Source of the DNA: Yponomeuta sedellus | Lineage: Eukaryota > Arthropoda > Insecta > Lepidoptera > Yponomeutidae | Reading direction: 5' to 3' | DNA: 64,000 nt | NCBI GenBank assembly: GCA_934045075.1 | Contig: OW203723.1 | Coordinates: 1,335,501-1,399,500, forward strand | Shown: piece after piece, positions 38,663 to 48,905 of the stretch | Numbering within the stretch: position 1 is the first letter of the stretch | Layout of the letters: the number at the start of each line of letters is the position of its first letter | Notes under the pieces: model-generated | Told to the model about the DNA's origin: nothing | What the model saw: only the letters and a program-made list of their open reading frames with translations | Database searches by the model: none | Made by a program: the position numbers and the translations under genes

Positions 38663-39245
38663 GTTAGGAGTATGTTAAGAGTTTCACTGCATGATCGAAT
38701 CAAGAATGAGGAGATCCGCAGAAGAACTCAAGTTACTGTTACTGCTCGAGGAATTGCTCAGTTGAAGTTGCAGTGGGCGGGGCACATAACGCGAGGAACT
38801 AATGGCAGATGGGGCGAAAAAGTTCTTACCTGGCGACCAAGGACTGCATGACGTGTGCAGACGCGGGCAGGCTCCCCACCAGATTTATTTTTATTTTTAT
38901 TCTTTATTGCACTAATTACATGAGTAAATGTACTAGGGTGTGCTTAATGCAAGAAGCATTCTCTTCCAGCAAACAATTGGTGTTGAAGAGACTGGCAAAG
39001 GGTAGTGCAGGAAAAGAAGGTGGAATACAATAATAAACTTACATAAACATAGGGAGATATATTAACTTAAACCTACAGGGGCAAGGGGGGGGTCTGAATA
39101 ATAAAAAAATATTTTAAACCTACACAATCTACCAGATGGTCTGAAGACCTGGTTACGGTGGCGAGGTGTCGCTGGATGCGGGCATCACAAGACCCCTAAG
39201 CTCGGAAAACAATGAAGGAGGCCTATGTCCTGCAATGGGCGTCAA
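38663..39245 (+). pseudogene. LINE RT C-terminus split by an insertion
   Basis: The first part reads SMLRVSLHDRIKNEEIRRRT, IAQLKLQWAGHITRGTNGRW and GEKVLTWRPRTA, then a stop and frame change to AGSPPD. The second part (39128-39245) reads RWSEDLVTVARCRWMRASQD and KTMKEAYVLQWASND. Together they form the usual GHI.R...RW......WRPR....RPPTRW.DDL....G..W...AQDR..W...EAYVQQW C-terminus. The 242-bp insertion at 38886-39127 lies in the PPTRW codons. Confidence 0.7.
38886..39127 (-). mobile_element. LINE-tail-type insertion with 9-bp near-duplication
   Basis: CCACCAGAT (about 38877-38885) and CTACCAGAT (about 39128-39136) flank it. The inside is the inverse of a retroelement 3' end: ATTTTTATTCTTTATTGCAC, then AAGCATTCTCTTCCAGCAAA. 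The host LINE codons are continuous across the two flanks. Confidence 0.6.
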
Positions 39246-39276
39246 ATGACTGATGATTATAATGATGATGATGTTA

Positions 39277-39620
39277 AAAAACCTAATTAGAGGCTAAAAA
39301 TTCCACCCATGCCGGGATTCAAACCCGCGACCTCTGGCTATGCGTGCCAGCGCTCTTTCCAACAGAGCTAATGGGCGACTCACCAGCATCAGTGAAATTT
39401 CGAACCTCTTTGCACTATTCTCTGTATTACGTACAGGCAGCGACATCTGGCTTAAGCAAATTGCATTACTTACAGCAACGATTACCTACTTTGCAGATAG
39501 GTTTTTACATCGGAATGATAGCACTGTACCCCCATGATTATACTATTTTTTTATTTTTAATGCACTAACCCGTGCTAAGGACAATTTTAAAAAACCTAAT
39601 TAGAGGCTAAAAATTCCACC
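39277..39620 (-). mobile_element. SINE-1 partial dimer, period 313 bp
   Basis: ACCTAATTAGAGGCTAAAAA starts at 39281 and 39594. The first unit is complete antisense M3-M2-M1-M4; the second stops after M3 (CCACCCAAGCTAATT). Both units share AATTAG in place of TTTTAG or ATTTAG, so they share recent ancestry. Confidence 0.75.
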
Positions 39621-40293
39621 CAAGCTAATTTTACAAGCCGTTTCTTGATTGTGTTGTGTGGATGTCATTTAAGTAACAGCGCTATCGGTCCGTCAGTGCT
39701 TAAGTTAATGGCTTCCACTGGAAGGAGGCTGTAATACAATACAATGCGATTATATTTCAAACATGCTGTTCAATAAAAACCACTTTTAATATAAAGCCAA
39801 CTCGGAAGTATCAAAAGAAATATCAGCTGTTCTATACTAAATTTTGACATTTGCTGCAGCGAATGTATAAAACGGTTTAAATGTTCAAGGTGGTACGGCC
39901 AAACATTCAAACTTTTTCGTCTTTAACGTTATTTTCAACTTACCGTACAAATCTACTAAAAAGTAAGTTTGTTGAGTTTTCACTTTTACACGCTGACACT
40001 AACACAAAAACCTAAGTGGTGAAAAAAAAAATCATAAACTCAAAACATAGGTAACTGAAGTATCTCTTCTATATTTTTGTAGTTACCGTTTAGTGAATTT
40101 TGGAAACGTTTCACTTTCCATAACTTTGCAGCACTCGATTTTACTACCCCCTTCGAATATAATATATCTTGTGGGGTAAAACTTTTGACTGTTTTATTTG
40201 CCTTTTCCGCCTTCACGAAGTGCCTTTGAATGGTTTTCAATCTGGGGGAGACGTATCCTGAACCCTTAGACAGCCATGAAAGTAATCGATAGA
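39621..40293. other. No recognised gene
   Basis: The minus frame 40040-40417 (125 codons) is half MITE-1 sequence; its C-terminal part (GSGYVSPRLKTIQRHFVKAE) is not recognised. No splice-consistent model was found. Confidence 0.35.
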
Positions 40294-40604
40294 CAGAGTG
40301 CTTAGTGCGAGTTTGGCAGATCCAATCGAATAACTTTACTACCGCGTTAATCGAGCATTGAGTAGTGAGTATGAGTAAGTTAACCGTTCGAACTGGCAAA
40401 ACGCTGTCACAGTACAACTCGCACTCGCGTTTATTCGTGTTTTAGCTGGTAAACGTGTTCACTTCTCAACGTAAACCATTACAACTCGCACTCAGCAATT
40501 TTAATTTCTATATTTGTCGCTAGGTGGCGCTTCCTCGATGCTATAGAAATATGAGTTTACGTTAACGCGATCGAGTATTTAAAAAACTCGCACTAAGCAC
40601 TCAG
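40294..40604 (-). mobile_element. MITE-1 copy 4
   Basis: CAGAGTGCTTAGTGCGAGTT to CTCGCACTAAGCACTCAG. GATAG flanks both sides (40288-40292, 40604-40608), a possible short target duplication. Confidence 0.8.
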
Positions 40605-40889
40605 ATAGTTAGTAGGCAGATGGATGACAGATGGTAGACAAATGGTCAGAGTGGAGTTTTTTTCCGCTGCCGTGGGAAACCACTACACTACGGCCCGAAG
40701 GCGGTTTACAAACACATTGTACATTGTCTTCAGCAAAAAGCATGTGAATTCTATAACTTGAAAGATAGATAAAACATTTATTTAACTTCACAGTGCTCAA
40801 AACTTCCTATAAAATATTTAAACCTAAAAGAAAAGAAATGAAAAATTTAAATGTTAAAAGTGTAGTACTTGGTGTAGTGCTTATTTTAT

Positions 40890-40945
40890 ACTAGCTGACC
40901 CAGCGAACTTCGTACAGCCTAACAGTTGATTCTTTAATCCGTTTT
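40890..40945 (-). mobile_element. Helitron-like 3' end fragment
   Basis: ACTAGCTGACCCAGCGAACT, CGTACAGCCTAACAGTTGAT. Matches the ends at 6738 and 16858. Confidence 0.45.
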
Positions 40946-40992
40946 TAGGCCGTAAAAGCTCACAAGTGCTGAGCCTGAGGATGTAGAGGCGA

Positions 40993-41122
40993 ACACAAGT
41001 ATTGGTGTCGGTGGTGGTGTGTTCGTGGCTTGCTTCTGCTTGATAAAGTGGGAGGGAGGGTGGTTCATTAACTAACCGCATGGTGCTTGTGGGACTTTTG
41101 GCGGAATTTAGCACAGTAATTG
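40993..41122 (+). repeat. Dispersed repeat, second copy of 6050 type
   Basis: ACACAAGTATTGGTGTCGGT to GGCGGAATTTAGCACAGTAA. Confidence 0.7.
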
Positions 41123-41422
41123 TCGTTAAATGAACTACCTAACTAAGTAGTCATAAAAAAAAACATGGTTGTAATGCAATTGTTTATTCTCTAAGGTATA
41201 AATAGCATCTTGTTGTTTCCACATTCTACTTAACTTTTAAAGGCGACTGCAGTCTAATAAAGTAAATACAATTAATTTAGATGCCAGTTTATACATTTAT
41301 TATTTTGTGTAAAAGCTGTTATAAATCATTTTATATAATAAAGACTTTTGAAAAGTAAAGTAAGTAGCAATATTATAGATGTCTAATTTCTATAGTTCAA
41401 AAAAATTTAAAATGTTAAAAGT
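41123..41422. other. No recognised feature
   Basis: Contains AAAATGTTAAAAGTATAGTA just before MITE-2. It resembles 40845-40870 and 41960-41990, diffuse flanking repeats. Confidence 0.4.
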
Positions 41423-41776
41423 ATAGTACTACACATCATAAAAGTCCCTTCTAAAGTCCTTCAAAAGTCCAATCTTCGTTCGCGCAGACTAGGAAGAAGT
41501 GTAACGAAAGTACCCGAAGCTATAAGTAGATTCCACATGATCTTTAACCGATACGACAGAATTGATTGCCGCAGTAGCGCTGCCTATTTCGCTCACGCTA
41601 ATATTGCCAAACTAATAGTCACCTGCATCGATGACGTTGAATCAACCAATAGCAACAAAGGCGCGCGGCCTGCCATAAAATGAAATTATCCGATTGGTCG
41701 ATGAACTTGCCGCACATCCAAAATTTGGTCATCTGCGCGGGTACATCCGCGAGACTTATTTCTTGTGTAGCACTGT
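41423..41776 (-). mobile_element. MITE-2 copy 2
   Basis: AGTACTACACATCATAAAAG to TCTTGTGTAGCACTGTA. Inverse of 7755-8102 across nearly its full length. Small changes include a CTAAAGTCCTTCAAAAGTCC duplication at 41449. Confidence 0.75.
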
Positions 41777-41784
41777 ACTTAGAT

Positions 41785-42000
41785 TTATTTTATATCTGTA
41801 ACTTCTATAGTTCCGACAAAAAAATTAAAGGTCAACAGTGTGTACCATTTAGTTTTATTTTATACCTCTAACTTTTAAAGTTCCGACAAAAAAATTAATG
41901 TCAAAAGTGTAGGTCCTACTTAGTTTTATATATAAAATAAAACTAAGTAGGACCTAACTTCTATAGTTCAGAAAAAAACTAAATGTTATAAGAGTAGTAG
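41785..42000 (+). repeat. Imperfect tandem units plus hairpin
   Basis: AACTTCTATAGTTCCGACAA (from about 41800) and AACTTTTAAAGTTCCGACAA (from about 41870) start two units of about 70 bp with TTTAGTTTTATTTTATACCT. A third partial unit (AACTTCTATAGTTCAGAAAA) follows. A 19-bp perfect stem (AGGTCCTACTTAGTTTTAT, 41911-41929 and 41937-41955) lies between. Confidence 0.7.
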
Positions 42001-42784
42001 GTACTGCAGCGGTGCAGTTATTGAAACTCTAGATTTAGCGATACTTTCTATTTTATTTATCTTTTTTATCACCAAAACCTATCCTGGCTGCGAATCTCAA
42101 CACGACTGACTCCTACCTAAACAAAACGTAACGATATTCTTTTAAATAATTCAAACTCTGCTAGACGGCTACGCCAGCCAGCTACTATAAAAAAGTATCG
42201 TTACAGTACTCAGCTTTGCAGGCCAGTGTAGTTTTCTGAAAAGCAGCCGCGTCTAGCCAAGCAGTCATGCTTGTAAATGATGAGTATGCTCCCATATATT
42301 CATCAATTTGGCAAGGCACAACGCTTAGACAGGCTCTAATACGGATTTTCCATATATTATGATAGCAATTTGTCTACCCACCCGTCGTCGGGTAACAGCC
42401 GTCGCCTAAACCTAGGATTAAACCCCGATCAAACTGCTGTAGCGGCAAATCTGATAATGAAACAGGATTTATGTAATAGACTAATTAGATTGAGGCATAA
42501 TCTCATAATGGTTGAGTACTAAACTGTGAACAGTAGTTACATAATATGATATACTAGCGGAGCCCGCGACTACGTTCGTGTGGTAAACGAATTGCAGCCT
42601 TATTTATGAAAAAAAAGTTTCTTAAAACACTCCAAAAACGCTTCCTAAAATATGAAGTATGAGGTGGAGATTTACAAGGAAAAGACATAACCACAGATTA
42701 CATGAAAAACCTTTAGAAGTGTTTTAGTGGAGTAGTGTTTCTACAAATAAGGCCTTTAGTCCATAGCCTCTATCCACCCTAAGC
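42001..42784. other. No recognised gene
   Basis: ATACTAGCGGAGCCCGCGAC at 42551 resembles a common lepidopteran repeat start. Otherwise unassigned. Confidence 0.4.
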
Positions 42785-43130
42785 GGTGATAACCTAGTGA
42801 GTAGAACCGTGGACTCGCAAGCGAGAGACCCAGGTTTAATGCCCATGCGGTGCATGTACCAATGACTTTGCTTAATTTCAAACATTTTCGAATTAGTAGT
42901 CGCAATACCACGCGCTAATTGTGAAGGAAAACCTCGTGAGGAAACCCGATGCTTAGTTCGCTTTGTACGTATTGACTAGTCTTTCCTGTGGGCTAGGCCA
43001 AGCTGAAAGAATGGTATAGGTTCTGTGCTACGCCATCTAGAAAACAATGACCCATGCACTGCAGCGTCCGAGTGGTCCCTTCACCCATCTAGTGTGAGTG
43101 AAGGTGCCACTGGACGCTGTATAAATCATC
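42785..43130 (+). mobile_element. tRNA-derived SINE-3
   Basis: The head CTAGTGAGTAGAACCGTGGA, GAGACCCAGGTTTAATGCCC; the body CCTCGTGAGGAAACCCGATG, GACTAGTCTTTCCTGTGGGC; the end GTGTGAGTGAAGGTGCCACT, GGACGCTGTATAAATCATCC. The B-box is degraded (GGTTTAATGCC). Confidence 0.65.
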
Positions 43131-43148
43131 CCGTATCCACCCTACCCT

Positions 43149-43300
43149 CTTATCACGTAACTTTCCACTCTATCGGGTTGAGCATTTAGACAACCCCAAA
43201 GTGTCGAAAAATGTCTAATCAGGTCAGCCCTCCTATTACGTAGCACTTCACTCTATCGAGTGACGCATTTAGACGACTCCTAAGTGACAAAAAATGTATG
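43149..43300 (+). repeat. Imperfect tandem repeat, two units of about 80 bp
   Basis: ATCACGTAACTTTCCACTCT, GCATTTAGACAACCCCAAAG, AAAAATGT is followed by ATTACGTAGCACTTCACTCT, GCATTTAGACGACTCCTAAG, AAAAAATGT. Function unknown. Confidence 0.7.
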
Positions 43301-43657
43301 CATTTGACAGCCAAAGTAGCTTAAAAAAAGTAAAAATCAACGTCACTCAACTCAGTGGATACTTACGTAATAATGTCCCAGGTCGGAGAAGGCTAAATCA
43401 GACAACTCCATACAGTGGGGGACTTGAGTTATCGCACCAGTCTAAGCTGTTGTGAAAGGTTTTTTAAACCGGTTATGTACTTCACAGATTACCGCCTACA
43501 TACAAACATATAAACTTCCAAATACCTTTAGTTACTAAATAAAGTCACCTTAACCTCCTAAGTAAGTATTTCCATGTTTGTTATGTCCATGCCTCATTAC
43601 TATAGCGCAGAGTATCCTAGTATGTAATCAAGACAAGTGATTGTGTTTTGTTTGTTT
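43301..43657. other. No recognised feature
   Basis: Unassigned. Confidence 0.35.
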
Positions 43658-44012
43658 TGATATAAACCCTTGCCCGTACCCACTGCTGGGGCACGGGTCT
43701 TACTGCATCACAGAAAGGTTAGGCCATACTCCACCACGGGGGCCAAGTCCGGATTGGTGGAGGATGTTAAGACAGTGGTGGGCCTTACTGTCAGAAGTTA
43801 TCAAGCCGCCCGTAAGCCCTCTGACATGACACGGCTTAACGACTGCCATTACATTACAGCCGGCACCAACGGCTTGTGAAGCACGGAAGCGCTCGGAAAC
43901 AATGCCACTAGCGGAAGTCACGGGACGGTCACCCATCCTGCACCTGACTTTCTTGCTTAACTCAAGCGATTGATTCCAATGACTCGGTTCGACTAGGCCA
44001 CGAACGCTTTGT
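43658..44012 (-). mobile_element. 5S-derived SINE, full length
   Basis: GATATAAACCCTTGCCCGTA to GGCCACGAACGCTTTG. A deletion removes most of the 5S segment (ACCTGACTTTCTTGCTTAAC). CACGACACGG carries a local duplication. Confidence 0.75.
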
Positions 44013-44054
44013 TTGTTTGCAACATGGGAATTCGTATCTGAAATGGAATAGATA

Positions 44055-44170
44055 GATAGATAGAGAACACAACTACACAGATATTTCTTAACCATAGAGT
44101 ACAAACGGTGGCCTTATCACTAGAAGTGATCTCTTCCAGACAACCTTTAGATGGACTGGACTAATATATT
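44055..44170 (-). repeat. LINE 3' UTR fragment with (GATA)n
   Basis: GATAGATAGATAGAGAACAC, GGTGGCCTTATCACTAGAAG, TGATCTCTTCCAGACAACCT. Confidence 0.65.
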
Positions 44171-44547
44171 GAAGAAGGAAGTGTACAAATATACAAGATT
44201 ATTGCAAAGGTAATAAATGAATACATGCCTAAACAATAGTGTACATATATCAACAGATAAATACAAATAATTTACATAAATAAACAAAATATAAACTATT
44301 ATATAAATACATAAACACTTAACAGAATATAGAAGTCCTGAAGGTGAAGTTTAATTCGAGGAGGCCTCGCCGCAAATCGCCTTATCGAGGAGCGCCACAG
44401 CTCCTCGCAGCCACAATCAGCGGTAAGTAACGCCTCGTTAACTGCCACAACAGCGAACTAGACCGGGAGCCGTGGTCTAATTTGGCAGCCCATCGGGATT
44501 ATTCGAGGGAGAGTCAAATACGGGCTAGCCACAGGTACTATACTTTA

Positions 44548-44858
44548 CAGAGTGCTTAGTGCGAGTTATTTAACTACTCGATCGTGTTAACGTAAACCCA
44601 TATTTCTATGGCATCGAGGAAGCGCCACCTAGTGACAAGTATGGAAAATAAAATTGCTGAGTGCGAGTTGTAATGGTTTACGTTGAGAAGTGAACACGTT
44701 TACCAGCCAAAACACGAATAAACGCGAGTGCGATTTGTACTGTGACAGCGTTTTGCCAGTTCGAACGGTTAACTTACTCATACTCACTACTCAATGCTCG
44801 ATTAACGCGGTAGTAAAGTTATTCGATTGGATCTGTCAAACTCGCACTAAGCACTCTG
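44548..44858 (+). mobile_element. MITE-1 copy 5
   Basis: CAGAGTGCTTAGTGCGAGTT to CTCGCACTAAGCACTCTG. Both ends are intact, so it is a good reference copy. Confidence 0.85.
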
Positions 44859-44964
44859 GGCTTAATTAGAGTGCGTAGCGACAGAGGAGACGAAGGAACA
44901 TTCAATGTTACTATACTGGTGATATTTTACATAACTATAAGAAATACTTAAAATATAATATTAA

Positions 44965-45165
44965 ACACCTGGGAGATGAGTCCCTAAAATGCATAGTTGT
45001 TCAATAGATTCATATTAGTCCGGAAATGGGCTATTATTCAAATTATGGGTAGTCTAGTAACCAAACGCATTGCAATGGTATAACCCGTGCTACTTAACTC
45101 GGCGCCTTTCGCGATTCGATCTTCTTCGCGAGAGATGCCTATTTAATATCCGCGGGTTATAGCCC
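44965..45165 (+). repeat. Uninterrupted relative of the 7600-8400 repeat
   Basis: CACCTGGGAGATGAGTCCCT, GGGTAGTCTAGTAACCAAAC, GGTATAACCCGTGCTACTTA and TCGCGAGAGATGCCTATTTA lie within 200 bp, versus 700 bp at the split copy. Confidence 0.6.
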
Positions 45166-45745
45166 TGGTACTGCTATTGCTTTGTACACTACCAAATCGA
45201 GACAAATGACAACCATTGTGTTGCTTATATCATACTATTAAAAACTATGTAAGTATTAGACTCTAAGTCCTATACATCTGATAAGATTTCATGATTGCCA
45301 TCAATAAGTTTAAATGCCGTTAGCATTAGTGAATTGTCTTACAAAAGTAAAGAAAACATAAGTAAGGTATAACCATTTTGGAGGGATATAGATGACCCGA
45401 CGCCACGCCACCATACGAATGACCTTTACAACGGAACAACGGAATGCCACATTTTTTAAAAATACTCTAGCTTAGCGGTGTTTTATTTTTCTATGACCGG
45501 GCAATTTACCGACAGTACCGTGTTCGTAGGCAAGTGTAGTAGGCTACATAGTAATGTAACGTGCCATCAATATAACTACCTAACATTGTAATATCTGAAG
45601 ACGCTAGCTTCGAGATATACCGGTAATGGTTTAACGGAGCAGGAAACGAATAAAATGTGTATTTTTTTGTTATAACATTTTAAATAAATAAATAAAAGTA
45701 AAATAAATTTTGCAACCTAGTTCTTGTCAGTTATAGTTAATTCGT
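45166..45745. other. No recognised feature
   Basis: Unassigned, AT-rich. Confidence 0.35.
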
Positions 45746-45982
45746 TATCAACCATTGTATGTCCCCACTGCTGGGGCAGGGTCTCTTCCTGCTTCGCAGC
45801 AATGTTAGGCCATACTCCACCACGTGGGCCAAGTCCGGGTTGGTGGAGGATTGTAAGACAGTGGTGGGCCTTACTGTCAGAAGTTATCAAGCCGCCGATA
45901 AGGCCTCTGATATGGCTTAACGACTGCCATTATATGACAGCCGGCACCAACGGCTTAACGTGCCTTGCGAAGCACGGAATCA
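45746..45982 (-). mobile_element. 5S-SINE, truncated
   Basis: TTATCAACCATTGTATGTCC to CGAAGCACGGAATCAG. CAGTTATAGT at 45727 and 45979 flanks it and is a likely 10-bp target duplication, so the truncation happened at insertion. Confidence 0.75.
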
Positions 45983-46119
45983 GTTATAGTATGTATGGTA
46001 TATTATATATATTATGTATGATATAGTTATTAATTTGCAATCACGTCGTTGTAACATAAAATAAGTTTTTAATAACAATAAATGTTAGTTATTAAGTAGG
46101 CGGCAGGAGGATGAAATGA

Positions 46120-46488
46120 AATGAAAAGGTTTTATTCAAAGTAGCGCAGAAGCTGCGGCTTAGTGAACATTACAATTCAAATTAGGTGTCCATTTCAAAA
46201 TCTAGATCATTTTGGAGAAAAAATGAACAAAAAAACTCCAAACTTAGTCTTTTCAAAGTCTTTAATTGATAGAGTTTACATAATTATTTTAAAACATAGA
46301 ACTCATTCATTGTACTGGCTTTAATTCCAGACAATATTATCATCTTAATAATTATTTATGCTATAGTAGCCCTTTTGGCACAAAGTGTACACATACTTAC
46401 ACATTTTTTGAACCGCCTTTATGGCAGGCTTAATATATCTTCTGGGATTTTATTATAGAAGCGTTTACAATGCCCCTTGAAGGATGTA
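46120..46488 (-). pseudogene. CR1/jockey-type LINE 3' end, copy 2 (left part)
   Basis: The minus strand reads FYNKIPEDILSLP, then a stop, then RRFKKCV, with several later frame changes. The 3' UTR ends TACTTTGAATAAAACC followed by (ATTTC)n. The element continues on the far side of the mariner at 47777-47860, where it encodes NTRNKHKLSFQLFRLAKVN, the preceding RT residues. It lost coding ability before or after the mariner insertion. Confidence 0.7.
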
Positions 46489-46492
46489 GATA

Positions 46493-46516
46493 GGCTGCTA
46501 CTTATGTATGCGGAAT
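46493..46516 (+). repeat. Mariner left TIR
   Basis: 24 bp identical to the inverse of 47747-47770. Upstream of the transposase start by about 140 bp. Transposase-binding site in this family. Confidence 0.9.
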
Positions 46517-46657
46517 CTGGGATTCCAATAATTTTAAACGCAATGTCTGACCACCCATTGTCAAATTCGTTCTTTTTTTAAATACTGGCCGCTAATATTT
46601 TTCTCTTATATACGTTAGTGTTTTGTTTTTGTTGGGTTTAAAATTATCGCTGAAAAA

Positions 46658-47721
46658 ATGGAACCCACTCGTGAAAATATTCGTGCTATGATTTATTACG
46701 ATTTTCGACGTGGTTTAACGCAACAACAGTGCGTAGATCAATTAACTTCGACTTTTGGTGGTGAAGCTCCATCAAAAACGACTGTGTATCACTGGTTTAG
46801 TGAGTTTAATCGCGAGCACAGTAAGCTCACGGACGAAGTTAAAGAAGGTCGCCGGAAATCGGTGGTTGTGCCACAAAATATTGAAGCTGTGCGAAAACTA
46901 ATAATAATGCAAGACCGCCATGTTACGTATCGCGAGATAGAGGCTTTTCTGGGCATATGTATGACGAGCATTCATAGGATATTACATGAACATTTGTCTG
47001 TAAAAAAAAAATGTTCGCGTTGGATCCCGCACAACTTAACTCAGGATCAAAAAGATGCTCGCGTCGAATGGTGCAAGAAAACCTTAAAAAATTCAACGAA
47101 GGCGACTCAAAATCTGTTTATAATATCTATACAGGTGACGAATCCTGGATCTACGCGTACGATCCCGAAACTAAACAACAATCAACAGTTTGGGTGTTTC
47201 AAAATGAGCCGAACCCTACGAAAGTGGCTCGTGCAAAAAGCACTGTAAAGCAAATGGTAGCCTGCTTCTTTGGTATTAATGGCAATGTGGCTGTGGCACT
47301 GGAGAATCGTAGAACGGTTAATTCGGAGTGGTACACGACCATTTGTTTGCCGGAAGTATTTGAAGAAATACGCCAAAACAACCAGCGACGCAAAATCATA
47401 CTTCACCATGACAATGCCAGCTGTCATACATCTCAGGAAACAACTACATTTTTGGATGGTCAAAAAATAGAATTGATGGGTCATCCACCGTACAGCCCTG
47501 ATTTGGCTCCCAATGATTTCTACTTATTCCCAAATGTAAAGAATAAATTACGAGGTCAACGATTTTCGACCCGTGAAGATGCCGTAGATGCGTTCAAACA
47601 GCACGTTTTGGAGATACCTCAATCAGAGTGGAAAAGGTGTTTTAAAAATTGGTTTCATTGAATGCAAAAGTGCATCGATCATAGTGGAGAATACTTTGAA
47701 AAACAACAAAAGCATATTTAG
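46658..47721 (+). pseudogene. Mariner transposase (DD34D), one frameshift and one stop
   Basis: The frame from ATG 46658 encodes the paired helix-turn-helix region: IRAMIYYDFRRGLTQQQCVD near residues 9-28, TTVYHWFSEFNR near 42, and WIPHNLT near 123 (the WVPHEL-type motif). Near 47080-47100 the frame shifts by one base (apparent single-base loss), and the catalytic part continues in the frame open from 47011. Catalytic aspartates: GDESW (D at 47137), HHDNASCH (D at 47410) and PNDFYLFP (D at 47515), with 34 residues between the last two, the DD34D signature. A TGA at 47659-47661 interrupts the C-terminus; 19 codons follow (KCIDHSGEYFEKQQ) to TAG at 47719, so the TGA is probably a substituted arginine codon. 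About 354 codons if intact, the family's usual length. The protein is inactive as it stands, but only two lesions are seen, so the insertion is fairly young. It acts in the nucleus on its own TIRs. Confidence 0.9.
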
Positions 47722-47746
47722 CCATATACATTTGTTTATTTTTTCT

Positions 47747-47770
47747 ATTCCGCATACATAAGTAGCAGCC
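47747..47770 (-). repeat. Mariner right TIR
   Basis: ATTCCGCATACATAAGTAGC and AGCC; exact inverse of the left TIR core. Confidence 0.9.
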
Positions 47771-47776
47771 CTCGTA

Positions 47777-47860
47777 TTAACCTTTGCCAGCCTAAATAGT
47801 TGGAACGAGAGTTTATGTTTATTTCTAGTATTTACATTGTGTTTGCTACCCAAAGCTTAA
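47777..47860 (-). pseudogene. LINE copy 2, right part
   Basis: The minus strand encodes NTRNKHKLSFQLFRLAKVN, the conserved (Y/N)NTRNK..L...R...VN stretch before the RT C-terminus. It resumes the reading interrupted by the mariner. Confidence 0.65.
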
Positions 47861-47989
47861 AAGTTACTGATATTTTTCCTGACAATGAACAGATAATGGA
47901 GAACTGTTATTGAGGCATGTATTTAAATAGGAACCTCTGAAATTATCGTTTTCTATGTTTTTATTTGTAGATCTATTTCCTTCTCTAAT

Positions 47990-48125
47990 GTATTAGTCCA
48001 TTTCATCCAAAGGTTGTCTGGAAGAGATCACTTTTACTGATAAGGCCGCCGTCTGTACTCTTAGGTTAAGAAATATCTGTGTAATTTCCATTTTTATGTG
48101 CAATAAAGTGTTCTCTATCTATCTT
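47990..48125 (+). repeat. LINE 3' UTR with (CTAT)n tail
   Basis: AAGGTTGTCTGGAAGAGATC, GATAAGGCCGCCGTCTGTAC, GTGCAATAAAGTGTTCTCTA then TCTATC. Confidence 0.75.
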
Positions 48126-48340
48126 TAATGGATAACGGACAAAATTAGCAGGGAACCAGCAAGGTTGGAGGACAGTGATGGTCGTTTGGTAGGTAGACCG
48201 CCTACGGACGAGATAAACAGATGACCGGCGAATTTGACAATGAAAGCCTAGGCCCAACAGCGGGCGTCTCTCCTGGGCAGCATCATTATCATCAACCCAC
48301 CCGAGGGGCACGGGTCTCTTCCCTAAGGAAACAGAACATT
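48126..48340 (+). pseudogene. LINE remnant then 5S-SINE tail piece
   Basis: GGTCGTTTGGTAGGTAGACC, GCCTACGGACGAGATAAACA encode GRLVGRPPTDEINR, a decayed GRPPTRW.D motif; GGCCCAACAGCGGGCGTCTC is the QQ.. end. 48290-48335 is a 5S-SINE B tail end (CAACCCACCCGAGGGGCACG). Confidence 0.45.
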
Positions 48341-48341
48341 T

Positions 48342-48551
48342 CCACCGATTTTCGTATGAGACTGTAGAAACGTACTACAATCAGACAGATACAAGGTATT
48401 GCAGAAAGTTTCGGATTCTGATATCTCAAAATGTTCTATCTTCAGTCATGTACCCACCAAGCGGCACGGACCTCTACAATGAGGAAGGTATGTATAGGCC
48501 ATACTCCGCCACGGGGCCAAGTCCGGATTGATGGAGGCTTGCAAGACTAGT
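48342..48551 (+). repeat. Left arm of a 210-bp inverted duplication
   Basis: It reads CCACCGATTTTCGTATGAGA, AACGTACTACAATCAGACAG, TTTCGGATTCTGATATCTCA, then the 5S-SINE B tail. The inverse is at 49070-49281 with scattered substitutions, so non-SINE flank and SINE were copied together. Confidence 0.8.
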
Positions 48552-48904
48552 GCCTGGGTATATATGAAAGAAAATGTTTATCTGTCTTATAATAATAATA
48601 TTAATGAAAATTAATTACCCATCGGTTGTAAATTTTGTGTACGGCTCCCGGTCTATTAGTACCGCTTTGGCTTTGCACGACTTTACACGAAATTAGAAAT
48701 TGTGTTGGGTACTATTATTTTTCAAAGAGAGACTACGTAGCGAAAGACTTTAGATCACTCGTTAACTTAATGAAACTACAAGTTAAAAGATGTTATTTGT
48801 TTTAAATGTAATATCGCCAAAACGTTATCAGTTTTACTAGAGCATGTACCTTTTAATGTTTAGTATAGAAGAATCAGAGAACAAATATAGCAGAATTGAA
48901 TCGC
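48552..48904. other. Spacer of the inverted duplication, unassigned
   Basis: AT-rich, no repeat match. Confidence 0.4.
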
Positions 48905-48905
48905 T

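Larger units (their letters stand above)
46489..47774 (+). mobile_element. Mariner transposon, 1,286 bp, TA target duplication
   Basis: TA lies at 46487-46488 and 47775-47776. GGCTGCTACTTATGTATGCG and GAAT (46493-46516) are perfectly inverted at 47747-47770 (24 of 24); the outermost four bases differ (GATA versus CGAG inverted). Length and TA target fit the mariner family. The host LINE paralogue at 15036 (GGATGTATAACCTTTGCC) shows the pre-insertion site, which fixes the boundaries. Confidence 0.9.

Noticed and set aside
40040..40417. 125-codon minus-strand gene
   Set aside because: The first third is MITE-1 sequence also open at 16854-17150; the remainder has no motif. Could be an exon, but nothing supports it.
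43700..44104. 134-codon minus-strand gene
   Set aside because: Entirely within a 5S-SINE copy and its flank.
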